DNA of 64,000 nucleotides from Trametes villosa (taxonomy: Eukaryota > Basidiomycota > Agaricomycetes > Polyporales > Polyporaceae). The position numbers and the translations under genes were made by a program. The stretch covers positions 62,001-126,000 of the forward strand of contig PUDQ02000102.1 of assembly GCA_002964805.2 (NCBI GenBank). The letters run 5' to 3'. The notes beneath the pieces were generated by a model that saw only the letters and a program-made list of their open reading frames with translations, had not been told where the DNA came from and ran no database searches. Below are positions 47,335 through 57,814 of the stretch, piece after piece; the first letter of the stretch is position 1, and every line of letters starts with the position of its first letter.

Positions 47335-49566
47335 CTACGTGCTGGGAGAACTGGGGAGAAAGGGGTCCCCTTCGAAGTCGGTGTCCGGGGCTGGACTGGC
47401 TTGATTTGTCTTCGACGCAAGGTCGCCATCTCCTTCCGCCCCCAGGTATCCCGAGTCGTCGTTGGCAGCGGTGATGTAGTTAAACTCCTCGGTCATTTCG
47501 AGAGATAACCATACGCATGGCGCACCAGGAGACGCGGCGCCATCCGGGAGACGTTCCAGTGAGAGGCGCAGAAGTCGCATCCGGCGTCGCGCCTGGAGAG
47601 AAGACGGAACAAGAAACGCCGCCTGGGCGATCTTCAGGGATTTGTATTCGACGTCCGAAGGGGGATGCAGCGTGTCTTTCGGCGTGTCGTCGAGACAGGT
47701 GGCTTCGGTCGTCGCGTCTGCAGCGTTTGTTGAGGAACGAGACGCACCGTGCGAGGAAGCAGACCCGCGAGTGTCGGCGAGGGAGTTAGTAACGGAGAAG
47801 TGAGGTACAGTAACGTAAGTCCATCCCCACTCTCCCGGACGATGGCTCAACGTCAGCCGGACACGGATGGTCTGGAGGCGTTCTGAATGCGAAGATTGAG
47901 AGTGCGAGACGTGCAACGTTAGGGAGGCCTCCATAGCAATCTCGTCCGCTGAGCGCATGACCTTCAAAGGGGAGACGGTGAACCCGAGTGTGTGCAGGCT
48001 ATGGATGCTCCACGGTGCGATGTCAAAAGAAGCGCTGCTGGGATGATCGGCAGGCCAGATAGAGAGTTGCGGCAGAGACTCGATCCTCTGGAGAAATTTT
48101 GACTGGGGAGGAGCTCGATGGTGTCGGAGTATGGAGACCTCGACCGGCACGAGCGAGACGTACTTCAGGGCCTCCAAGAGGGCCTCCCTGGACAGCCGAA
48201 CAATGTGATACGGTGCATGGTTCCACAGACAAGGGTCACTGGATAGGATGTGTGTTCCGATCGGAGAACCACGGCCGCGCGTCACAGAAGAGGAAGACGG
48301 GTGGAGGGGGAGCGTGATGAGTGCTTCGTCGTCGTCCTCGCACTGTAGCAGCGCGAGTCTGTCCGGCTGACCGAGTCGTAGACATGCCCCGCATGCGTCG
48401 GCTTCGTAGCTTGCCCGTATCGAGGTAAGGACTTGCGGCAACGCCGTGATGTTGAGACACAATAGCGTCACCCGGACACCTTGCGGGGTGAAGACGCAAT
48501 GTAGGGGCGGGCCGTCCTCGGTCCCCTTGAGTCGGAGTCGCGACGCGAAAGCATGAGGTGTTATCGGCCTGAACGCGCCCGTACCGCCGAAATAGGAGGG
48601 AGATGGAGCGAGAAGACTGGGGTGGTGGTCCGAGTAATTGTGATACGTGATCTCATTGACAACGAACTCACATTGGGCTAGAGAGCGCAGGATACATCCG
48701 TCACCCCAGGCAAAGACACTTTGATCCGGGACAGACCTGATGATGTCCTCCTGAAGACGGAGGAATGCATTCTCCCCTTCGCCGTAGATAGGCGGCATAT
48801 GGACGCCGAAGAGACCCATGAGAGCGTACGCCCGGTCTTCCACGCGCGTTGTTTCCCGTTCTGCGGCCCACGACATCCTGCGCGCGACGCTAGCCGAGTC
48901 TACCGCGGCTCGGCCGGTGAGGATGTCGAAGTCGACACCGGTGATCTCAGCCAGAGGGAGCGCGAGCGCGAGCTTCGTCCCGAGGAAGGTCCAGGGCTGG
49001 GACAGGAACTCGATGCGTTCTGGCGCGATGAGCTCCTGCAACGTCCACCCGCGCTTGTGCCATCGACTCCTGCGGAACGCAGAATCCCTGCGCTGCGGTA
49101 TATCGCCGTCGGGGACGTCCGCGAGATAGACGTAACAGATGTCCGAGAGCCGATACCACTCGTACATGGAGTTGATCGCCTCGGAAAGCTCAGCACTGCT
49201 CGACTTGTCGATGCAGCACGTGTCATCCCAGACGAGACGGTAGCCGGCCTCGCGGGCTACCTTGCAGAGGCTCTTGATCTTGTGCGAGAGCGGTGAGCCA
49301 TCCGAGAAGATGTTACTGACTGCGTGGGGTGTAGGTGGTGCATGAGCGTGAAGGAAGTACGAAAAGGCGATGGCAGCGAAACGGGAGAAACGGGGTTTCC
49401 TTCGGGCTTGCGTCACGCCAGCTTGGATCTTCCGGACGTCATCGTACGACTGCTCGCCGCCCTCCTCGGCGGTCTGCCAGACGTGGGAGAGGATGGCGTA
49501 CCGGATCGTCCTTGGATCATTGTGCCATTCGAATTCGCCCGTCCAGGCGTTCAGAAAGCGTGGCAT
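47335..49566 (-). CDS. HET-6, HET-domain protein lacking the coiled-coil tail
   Basis: One open reading frame of 743 residues. The start MPRFLNAWTGEFEW is preceded by the family 5' UTR intron (49627-49568, GTAAGC to GATTACAG) and a TATAAG about 55 bp before that intron. HET landmarks are RYAILSHVW, DTCCIDKSSSAELSEAINSM, RGWTLQELIAPE, EDRAYALMGLFGV, PIYGEG and DQSVFAW. The variable region is related to HET-5. It stops after DPFLPSSPST where paralogs splice into linker or coiled-coil exons; GTGAGT follows the stop directly (a relict donor), and no tail exon is found downstream. It may act as a tail-less variant or be truncated. Confidence 0.85.
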   Translation of the reverse strand: MPRFLNAWTGEFEWHNDPRTIRYAILSHVWQTAEEGGEQSYDDVRKIQAGVTQARRKPRFSRFAAIAFSYFLHAHAPPTPHAVSNIFSDGSPLSHKIKSLCKVAREAGYRLVWDDTCCIDKSSSAELSEAINSMYEWYRLSDICYVYLADVPDGDIPQRRDSAFRRSRWHKRGWTLQELIAPERIEFLSQPWTFLGTKLALALPLAEITGVDFDILTGRAAVDSASVARRMSWAAERETTRVEDRAYALMGLFGVHMPPIYGEGENAFLRLQEDIIRSVPDQSVFAWGDGCILRSLAQCEFVVNEITYHNYSDHHPSLLAPSPSYFGGTGAFRPITPHAFASRLRLKGTEDGPPLHCVFTPQGVRVTLLCLNITALPQVLTSIRASYEADACGACLRLGQPDRLALLQCEDDDEALITLPLHPSSSSVTRGRGSPIGTHILSSDPCLWNHAPYHIVRLSREALLEALKYVSLVPVEVSILRHHRAPPQSKFLQRIESLPQLSIWPADHPSSASFDIAPWSIHSLHTLGFTVSPLKVMRSADEIAMEASLTLHVSHSQSSHSERLQTIRVRLTLSHRPGEWGWTYVTVPHFSVTNSLADTRGSASSHGASRSSTNAADATTEATCLDDTPKDTLHPPSDVEYKSLKIAQAAFLVPSSLQARRRMRLLRLSLERLPDGAASPGAPCVWLSLEMTEEFNYITAANDDSGYLGAEGDGDLASKTNQASPAPDTDFEGDPFLPSSPST

Positions 49567-49849
49567 GCTGTAATCAAAGTGAAGAGACCTTTAGTGAGCA
49601 GTCCTGTATCGCAAGCGTCTCGCTTACCTGTCCGAAGTCTTAGGTTGAAGACAATGGCAGTTGGTACAAAGACGCGATGCTTATAGGGGAGCCGAAGGGC
49701 TGAAAGCACGCCGTACACGCGTGTGCGGACTGCGCGCGCTGTGGTCCGATTCTTCATTAACGCAAACACGAGGGACGCCTGAAACACGCTTCATACAGCA
49801 ATATTAGCGGCACGCGCATGTACGAAGTGGCCGAGATCTTACCTGCATG

Positions 49850-51005
49850 CAAAGTTTGGCCCGCCGAAATACTCGCGCATTGCTCTAGAAGATGCACTCC
49901 TAGCGGATAGACAGCGCGACATTGCGCCGTTCGCGCGGGTCCGCGACGAGCACGGCATCAAACGGTTGATAAATAGCTCGGAAAGATTATACCTGCCACG
50001 CGCAGGGCAGCAACGTCGATGGTGATGTGCGAGTTCTGAGTGAGGTGCCCCTAGGCGGCAAGGATGAGAGGAACTTCGGAGGGTACGCCATGCGTGCGTG
50101 GTACGGTACGGAACCATAGGTGTATGGAATCCTGCGGAGATAGTCAGTCATAAAGAACGCATGGGAGGTGTAGTTCATCACGTACATGTCACCCCCGTTC
50201 GCGGTTGTGCCCTCCAGATTTCTAACCATGGGGCATGCCGGTACATGGAGAGGCCGACAAGCGGGAGATATGAGAACCGCTGTATATTGTGCGATCAAGT
50301 CCTGCCAAAGTACACTCCGATCAGCTGAAGACGGAGTGCGCCGTTCTCGGGAGGCGGTACCAGTGTTGCTCCCTAACGCACATCAATGCGTGGGGGGCGT
50401 TGTTCCTGGATAACCTCGTACCTTGGTCGATGCGGGATCCATGAAGTCCCATTGAGGTCAGCCCGCCGCATAGAAAGCGCAGCGGGCAGCATGGGCACGC
50501 GATACTTGATGCGCTGAGGCAGACAGGGATGCGTATTAGCACTGTTTCGCGAGATACTTGTCATAGCACGCCTGAGGACAATCCAGCCTGATGGCATGCA
50601 GTATACCCCAAGATTACGTTGCTTCAGGCAAATACAGTAGCGGGAGGCACGATGCAAGATGATTTGTACGTTCACTGGCACGCCGAGGGCGGAACCATCT
50701 CTCGCGATGTGCACAAGCCGTGGATAGCTTCCAAGCCGTGTCGTGCTTACCTGAGCCCCTAGTTAGACTTCGTTCTCCTCAAGTTGCCGATTTTGAGCTA
50801 CACACTGCAGACTGCCTCCAGCCGAAATAGATACCACTAGCGGTATGAAACATGCGTTGCGGAAGCCGTACGAGTCAAGAGCCGCGTAGGAGCGAGTAAG
50901 AAAGGTCATGATCCGAGCGCATAAGCAAGTAGTAGAGGAAACAGAGCTCTGCAAAAGAGGCGTCTAGCGATGTTGCAGATGCATACCGGTGACCGGGGAC
51001 GAGGA
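49850..51005 (-). pseudogene. Y-family gene remnant, copy 8, body (split by transposon)
   Basis: On the minus strand, an exon (SISAGGSLQCVAQNRQLEEN, ending about 50760) leads to CTCAG and a GTAAGC donor, aligned with the first exon of Y copies 4 and 7. Further down, GTGCACATCGCGAG matches the Y intron sequence, and GTGCTAATACG then TCTGCCTCAG near 50510 matches the acceptor of copy 3. The exon that follows starts RIKYRVPMLPAALSM. The matching promoter is on the far side of the transposon at 57332. Product unknown. HET-6 follows in the same direction. Confidence 0.45.
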
Positions 51006-51013
51006 CGAGTGAG
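51006..51013. repeat. Left 8-bp target-site duplication
   Basis: CGAGTGAG, identical to 57238-57245 immediately outside the right terminal repeat. An 8-bp duplication fits the P-element and hAT superfamilies, among others. Confidence 0.88.
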
Positions 51014-51046
51014 AGGACCCACGCCTCTTCACCAGAGGTTTGTCCA
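51014..51046 (+). repeat. Left terminal inverted repeat, 33 bp
   Basis: Starts AGGACCCACGCCTCTTCACC and ends TTTGTCCA. It is the exact reverse complement of 57205-57237; identity stops at the next inward base. Confidence 0.93.
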
Positions 51047-51050
51047 AAAG

Positions 51051-51108
51051 TTGCGTATTTGACCTGCCGTATATGGCAAGTGGCCTTGTCCCCGCTTGCG
51101 TATTTGAC
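51051..51108 (+). repeat. Left subterminal direct repeats
   Basis: TTGCGTATTTGAC occurs twice, at 51051-51063 and 51096-51108, with related copies near the right end in the same orientation. These may be transposase-binding sites. Confidence 0.6.
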
Positions 51109-51368
51109 GACCTAAATTGGGATTAAGCGCCCGTTAAGCGCCCAAAACCTTGTCTGTCGTTTGCAGATTTCAGCGCCCCGATGTCCTCCCTCTATCATAG
51201 CCTGAGCTACTTAGGCCTGATGTCTTGGTCGTCGCTGCCTCTATCGACCATCATTTATCTAGTGTATGAAACATACAAGCACACCAGTCTTCAGTGCAGC
51301 TCTGAGAATGCAATCCCCTTCCTTCTCGACTCCTACTCATCGAGAGCAGCGCCGCGGCGACCAGCACT

Positions 51369-54300
51369 ATGGACGCGCTGCCGGATTCCAACATGCGCCG
51401 CATCCGCAACATAGACTTTTGTAGCCAGGAGTTAGAGACCCTTCTACCGCTTTGTGAGAAGAAGATATCCGGGACCACGCTAGATGCGTATGCCGCCGTC
51501 ACGCAAGGTGTAGCAGACGGTCGTTCCAGAGGCCGCGACTTCACTCTATTCTCGTCATGGATCTCCGGGATCGCCAGTGGCTTTGAGCGCGATGGCGGGC
51601 ACGCCGGATTCCTCTGTGATCATGTCATTGCAGCGGTACGTCGCCGATTTTGCTAAGGCTCGTAATAGGACTCGGTTGACTGACACCCTTGGTATCTAGT
51701 GTGAAAATGGCGACAAGGCGGACGCTTCCCTGCGGCCACGATGGGCACTACCCCTTTGTGGGGGAAACCCCGCTCACTGGGTCCTCGGGTTTGTGGACTG
51801 GTCCTCGAAAGAGTACGGTATCGCCGACAGCATCCCGGAACTCGAGTCGACCTCGTGGGCCATCCCGGTACAGTGCTCAGTGACCCTCCTAGATTATTAT
51901 CATTACTCACAGCCTTTGGACGTAATACAGCTCTTAAAGAACTGCATGGACATGGTGCGCGACGTGCTCGGGCTGTCATCAATCGACTGGCAGGAGATGC
52001 GCATGACCGTCCGCTCCCCGCCGCCAAGTGAACGGCAAATCGACAGCTGGTCGTGTGGGTTGTTCGTCATGATGGCGATACAGTCGTTTTCGGACAACTG
52101 GACGCTACCGCTGGCAGGGAAGGCTGCAAAGGAGGATGTCCGCGCCGGCGCCCTACGTGCGCTCCTGAACGTCCCGTGAGTTCTTCAGTTCCCAATACTG
52201 CACCTGCATAGCTCATTCATGACGACGTGTCAGGCCACGCCCGCCATGCCCTCCACGTCTAAAGAGCGCGTCTTCCGGACCTCGGGGCTCTTCGGCTACC
52301 GCTCCGCAACCTGCAGACAATCATCCCGGGATCAGTAAGAAGCGGCGCCGCGCTGAGATGTCTGAGGGGTCCGATTCGTCATCTGAGGACGCCGACGTCA
52401 AGCAGGCGAAGCCACGACGCTCCGGCACCTCCAAGAATCCTCGCCAGCCACGCAAAGGACTTGCAGATCGAAAGGCGGCTCTCGATGCGGATGAAGCCGT
52501 GCGCTCCTACAGTGCCCACGAGGTCGAATGCGACGGCTGTCGAAATCGCATCCGACTGCACAAAACACGCAAGTTCGACCTCGGGAATTGGAACATCCAC
52601 CGGAAGGTTTGTAGTCGCATCACCGGAACCAAGCGTGTCCGCCTCGTCTCGTTTGAGGACGGCAAGGCTGTATATCAGAGCAAGATGGTTTCTGTGGTCA
52701 GTCGGTGTATTGACACCGTATTATCACTGCTTGTATGATAGTATCTAACGACGATGTGTGCAGACTCCCTCCGTCAAGAAGTACTTCCCCTCGATCCCGC
52801 GCGAGACCCATCTCGCCAGCTTGAGCGCCGCCTCGCACGCTGTCACGGACATAGCACGCTCAGAACCTGCGCGCCCCGCACTCGTCGCATGCTCTCATCT
52901 CCGTGGTGGGGTGTATGGAGAATATGTCCTTCGCACGCAGACGCGATCACTCGGCGGAGTCTCTCCTACGCTCCGGGGTCGCATCGCTCGACAGCTGTTT
53001 CCGTACAAGCCCTTCGCACCATTGCGCGATGCCGGCGGCGAAACTCCTCGGTGCACGACGCCCACGAGCGTTGCGACCCCGCCAGATCTCCCTGAAGAGA
53101 GTAACCGGGAGTGCGAGGAGAAGAGATGGACATCCAGGGAGCGCGATGTTCTTGACGACACACTCAAAGGCTGGGCGCGTTGGACAGTAGACTTCGGAAG
53201 GGGGTTCGTTCGTTCTACTCGCTGCGAAGGGACAACCCAGAACACGTCTCGCGTGTGCGATGCCTGCGAGCAGCTAGCTTCGAAGGACGCTGGGTTCAAG
53301 AAGTCTCTGGCGCGGGTAAGTGAGGCAAGCGGGTGTCATCAACCTACATGTCGCTGACAGCTCCCATGGCAGAAAACGAAGGAGGCTGCAAGACCGGAGT
53401 TGGAGCAGCACAAGATACATACACGACGGGAGAAATTCGCGCCAACGACGTTTCGCAACGCGGACGCGCGGGAGCTGGAACGCAAGGCCGAGGATCCTCT
53501 GATCTTCCCCCTGTTTCTCGCGTTGAGGAAGGAGGACAGCGCCGGCACCTTCCTCGCACTCTACCAGCAGGCGAGGGAAGGTAAGCTAGTCAACCAGGAG
53601 ATTTTCGTGACCATCTGCGATGTCCTCTCGAAACAACTCGACCGTATTCATAGCAACAAGCCGGGCGCCTTAAAGGGGATGCGATACTCCCGCGACTATC
53701 TGAACTTCATGACGGTGATGCGCTCTTACGGTCAGCACTCCTCGCAACAATACAGCATCCTTAGCTCCCAGATTGGCGGCCCCTGTCCCAGGACCCTCCA
53801 GTAAGGCTCCGCTGTTGGATATCCTCGCTGCTCCGCTTTGCTAAGTACTGATCTTCTACGCCCTTGCAGAAAAGTGATCAAGCGTTCCCCGGACGTCCTA
53901 ACGAAGCCCGATCTCGACTACGAGAATATGGCCCGCATCAAGTGCCTCATGGACATCGTGAAGTACGACGGTCCGGTTGCCGTGGCCGGGGACTGTACAA
54001 AAGTCCGGCAACGGTTGACATACTCAAACGATCACGGCAGCCACATACTGGGTTCTGTTCTCCCGCTCGATGAGTGCGTTGTTGAGTCGACAGATGATAT
54101 ATCGCGCCTTGTGCAGCGTGTCGGCGACGAGAAGAAGTACGCTTCGCAAGTCCGCGCGGTGCTGATCAAGGTGAGTTTTTGTTTGCACATCAGTGCCGTG
54201 GCGTGCTTGACAATGCGTTCACTTATTGCAGATTCCCCTTCCCCAAGTCCCACCCCTCGTCGTTGCCCTCCGGCCGACGCAAGGAGGCGACGACGCCGAA

Positions 54301-56969
54301 GGAATCCACAAGCTTCACATGCAGCTCCTGGAGATGGCCAAAACACTCGGTATCAAGGTTGTCTCGATGGCAGCCGACGGTGCCTCTTCGGAGCAGGGGG
54401 CTCAGAGTCTCATGGATCACGAGAAGAGCGCGCTTCCCCCTCTCTCCTACAGCTACCCTCTCTACGGCATCAAGCTCAGCGCGCCCGTGCTTGATACGGG
54501 GCCCCTCGTCTCCTGCCAAGATCCGCCTCATGGTCGCAAGACCTGTCGGAATCAACCTCAACACGGTACACATACAGCCAGCCTGGGGCGTGGCGTTGTC
54601 GTCAACCGCTCCTTGGTGGCACTGCAGGAGACGGGGCTCGCCGGTCTCATGCGCCGGGACATCGAGAATGTCGACAAGCAAGATGACGGCGCCGCACGTC
54701 GCCTTTTTCACTCCGTCGCGCTTGTCGCAACGACTACGAAGGACGCGAATGGGAACACCTCCGTGCGCGAAGAGTTTACCGGGCTATTTGTGTATCTGTT
54801 CATATTCGGTGAGCGGCAGCCACTTCTGTCTTCCCTACGCGATCTTTAACATGCCAATGACAGGGGAACTGTTCGATGCATGGATGAGTCGCCGTCTCAC
54901 GGCACACGAGCGCGTCCTCGCTGCGCTGCGTGCACGCCTCTTCCTCATGATCTGGCACCGGCATATCAAGCAGATGGAGCTTCGGTTTCCGGATCTCTAT
55001 CCTCCCAATCGCGCTTTCATCTCCCCGGCGAGCCATAATATCTTCAATCGTCTGTGCGACTCGCTCATTCTCCTCCTCTTGGCATACTCGCGCTTCTATC
55101 CCGACCAGCCTTGCTGTCCTTGGCTTCATGGTACCGAGTTCGTTGAGCACTTCTTCGGACTTGCTCGCACTCTCCTCCCCGACTTCACATACGCCGAGCT
55201 TCTCAAACTTGTCAAGCACGTTATGCTCCGTCAACAGATTCTCCTGTCTGGGAAAGTCAGTGCTAAGAAGGAGCGCACTGTGCGTGCTGGGTATGTCCTG
55301 GACTTCGACCCGAAGCCCCTGACCGCGTCCGAGCTCGAAGGCGCTAAGGTCTCTTTGTCGGAGCCGGTCCTCAACAAGCTCGTCGAGGTCGCCTACCAGG
55401 AGGCCTCGCAGATCGCAAAGCAGATCCTTCGGATGCCCCTCCCGACGCTACCCCTTGATCATGTTCCCCTCCGCCCTCCCCGCCGTCGCGCCCCTCGCGT
55501 TTCAGCTCGAGCGAGCAAAACCACCGCTCACAACATTGACCAGGACGAGGAGACCAGCGATTCGGAGGCTGACGAATCGGAAGGCGAAGATCACGACGAC
55601 AGCGACAACGAGCTCCCCCCAGGTGATATCCCCGTGCCTCCGAATGCGGACGTCGCTACAACCGCGAAGCAGACCGCCGATGCCGCTTTCTACACCGCTC
55701 GGTACGGCGCACTGTCTGAGGACCTCGAGCAGACTATCGAAGAGCTCGTCGACCCAGAACCTGAGGGCCCAATCCAGTCTCCTTCCGATCCTGAGCCCGT
55801 GCGAGTTCAACAGGGCAGTTCGCCGGATCGGACGTTCATCGGCCCTCCGCTACCGCCTACCGGGTCAGTCCCTCTCGGCGCCGATGCCCCCCAGGTTGTC
55901 GCCCAGCTAACCACTGCAAACAGTGCACCGGATGTCGCTGTATCTGTGCAAGCTCTCGACGGTGTTCTTGACATCCATAGCAAGATCCTCAGCACAGAGA
56001 ACAAGATCGTTATCCAGAAGATGCTCGATGTCCGCTGTGAGCATCAGTCGAGCACCGCAACTCACTCCGAGTGCGTCGCCATGATCAATCCGAAGTTTGC
56101 GCTCCATCGGGTCACCAATTCAGACGCGAAGCTGGGACTTCGAGAAGCTTCGCATCATGTGCGCGTTGCCCAAGACCTTGCAGCCGTCCCCCTGAAGCCC
56201 AAGAAGACAGCGCGTGAGAAGCGTTGGCAAGAGGCGGCGAAGCTTGTTCAAATGGTGATCCCTGACACTGGTGAGCTTCATTCATTGACTTTCTGTGTGT
56301 CCTACTAACCAGAATCGATGCCTTCGCCATGGTGCCACGCGGTACTAGAGCTACCCAATCTGGCGAGCAAGAACGTCTCCACCATCCACCCTATCCGGGT
56401 CGGATCTTTTCTAGTCATGAAGAACGAAGCCCGGACCTACCTTGGAGAGGTATTGGATATCTACAAGAAGGCGAACCGCCGCCATGGGTCGCTCGAGACG
56501 GCTTCCAGTCTTTCCGGTCTCTCATACTTCTCGCTTCGAGTATACCTTCCGCTGAAGCTGGTACGGGCTGGCCTGCCGCTCGTTATCCGGAGTATGATGA
56601 TGCTAATTCAAGTTCTCTCAGGACCACACACCCGCGCACAACTCGGAACCGCATACAGACGACGGCGACAGCAGCGATCACTCTGACTCCGAGTCGTCAG
56701 TCATTCCCTTCTCCTGCCGGAGCAGCTCCGTCGACATCCACACGCATGCTCAGGCGGCACATCTTCTCTATCACCTCGGACCTCATGCGGCTACCGGAAA
56801 GCCCCAAATGCTCACACTGAAGCCGTCCGCATCCGCGCGATGGCAGATTTTGACGAAGAAGAAGGTGCAGGAGAAGTTATATATTCGGATTCCCGCGCGA
56901 AGGCCTCAGCCTCTCGCGGACGCTTCCCCAGCGCCGCGAGGTGTGTCGAGTGTTGCAACTCAACAGTAG
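51369..56969 (+). CDS. Ulp1 protease-zinc finger-transposase fusion protein
   Basis: Exons 51369-51635, 51700-52175, 52234-52696, 52764-53315, 53373-53800, 53870-54170, 54232-54808, 54864-56270, 56313-56560 and 56622-56969 join in frame to 1688 residues with no stop. Residues 90-240 are an Ulp1/C48 cysteine protease fold: His115 (AHWVLGFVDW), Asp132 (ADSIPE), Gln202 and Cys208 (SERQIDSWSCGLF), i.e. the full catalytic set. A basic KKRRR (283-287) precedes a CxxC-HxxxC zinc motif (Cys347, Cys350, His370, Cys374) and a second CxxC (567-570). The transposase core follows P-element/THAP9 order: GDCT (Asp770), ADGAS (Asp878), DPPHGRKTCRN (926-936), LFDAWMSR (Asp1026) and EFVEHFFGLAR (Glu1116). An acidic region and a Lys-rich C terminus follow. 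The ATG at 51369 is the first in frame after a stop at 51303. Splice sites are inferred from GT-AG signals and frame. Confidence 0.82.
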
Positions 56970-57147
56970 CTCCTAATAGAAGAATGTATATTCTCCTTCC
57001 CTTTGTACGAATGCGTAACTCTCGGTCTCCTCGCGTCCTCGCGTCCTCGCGATCAAGCGAGTCGTTGCCGGCGCATGTCACGGCTCGCGCGACTCGTTCT
57101 GTGACGCGCGTTATATGCTGTGACAGTGTGACAAGCCTTGTCCAAAG

Positions 57148-57183
57148 TTGCGTATCTGACGGCGAAAAGTTTGCGTATTTTAG
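57148..57183 (+). repeat. Right subterminal direct repeats
   Basis: TTGCGTATCTGAC at 57148-57160 and TTGCGTATTTTAG at 57171-57183, in the same orientation as the left-end copies. The left second copy and the right first copy also share an upstream GCCTTGTCC. Confidence 0.6.
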
Positions 57184-57204
57184 GGGCAAATCTCGGGTCC
57201 GGCA

Positions 57205-57237
57205 TGGACAAACCTCTGGTGAAGAGGCGTGGGTCCT
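57205..57237 (-). repeat. Right terminal inverted repeat, 33 bp
   Basis: Exact reverse complement of 51014-51046, from TGGACAAACC to GGGTCCT. Confidence 0.93.
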
Positions 57238-57245
57238 CGAGTGAG
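57238..57245. repeat. Right 8-bp target-site duplication
   Basis: CGAGTGAG, identical to 51006-51013. The following bases GTGAGTGAGG contain an overlapping GAGTGAG repeat native to the target. Confidence 0.88.
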
Positions 57246-57659
57246 TGAGGGGGACGACTCGGGGGAGGAGGAAAAGTGCAACGGGCGCTTTGAAGTGGTC
57301 ACGCGTGGCCAGCGCCAACACGACTGACGTCATTCTAGATCTATTAGTGCTAGCCCGTTCGGACATTCGCGTCAAGTTGCTTCATGAACCTCTTGTACCT
57401 TTGCTACTCTCTAATAGTACCGTGACTGTACACCCCCTGCAAGACGTGTGTCCTTCGTGAGCAAAGTAAGAGCTGGTATGTACTCATGTCTCGTCCGAAA
57501 GACAGTGACAGCTGGTGCTAGGTGTTTATCGACCGTCCCAGGACACCGTCTTGTACTGAATGATCCGGCCGTCTCGAGCATGACCACAAAATGCCACTGA
57601 ACTCGGCGAGCGCAACGAGCCTGCGGGTTGGCTAGAACGTGGAACTATAGTTAGCGCTG
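57246..57659 (-). promoter_or_regulatory. Displaced promoter of Y copy 8
   Basis: TGACGTCA at 57325-57332, read on the minus strand, is followed by TTGGCGCTGG, then a GCGCCCGTTGCAC leader and CTTTTCCTCCTCCC, which is the order seen downstream of the CRE-like site in Y copies 2a and 4. The transposon begins about 80 bp downstream, so the promoter is now 6.2 kb from its gene body. From 57333 to 57659 I see nothing else. Confidence 0.5.
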
Positions 57660-57814
57660 CTACCAACATTGTAATCGCCATGGACATGCGAGCCCGTCAA
57701 ATAGCAATGCCTTTTGGTCCACGGTCTTCCGTAGTTGGGTCGTCTGCCGTAAGGCTATGAGGCGCTCCGAGTCAGCCAAAATTATTTGAGCTTGTGTATG
57801 GCGTGTGGGCGTAC

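Larger units (their letters stand above)
51014..57237 (+). mobile_element. Intact P-like DNA transposon with Ulp1-transposase fusion
   Basis: 6224-bp element bounded by 33-bp perfect inverted repeats and an 8-bp direct target duplication. One 10-exon gene occupies it on the plus strand. Ends begin 5'-AGGACCCACGCC. Subterminal TTGCGTAT motifs occur near both ends. The open reading frame, perfect termini and identical target duplication suggest recent insertion and possible autonomy. Classification as P-like rests on the order of transposase motifs described for the gene. No second copy is visible in the window. Confidence 0.88.

Noticed and set aside
47517..49296. Long plus-strand open frames (such as 48721-49296) opposite HET-6.
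   Set aside because: They are antisense shadows of the conserved HET-6 coding sequence; the same happens opposite the other HET genes.
51014..57237. Classifying the transposon as hAT or KDZ (Zisupton/Dileera) because of the 8-bp duplication and the Ulp1 domain.
   Set aside because: The order DGAS, DPPH-x-K-x2-RN, FD-x3-SR, E-x-FF resembles P/THAP9 more. I cannot run a profile search, so the alternative stays possible but is not preferred.
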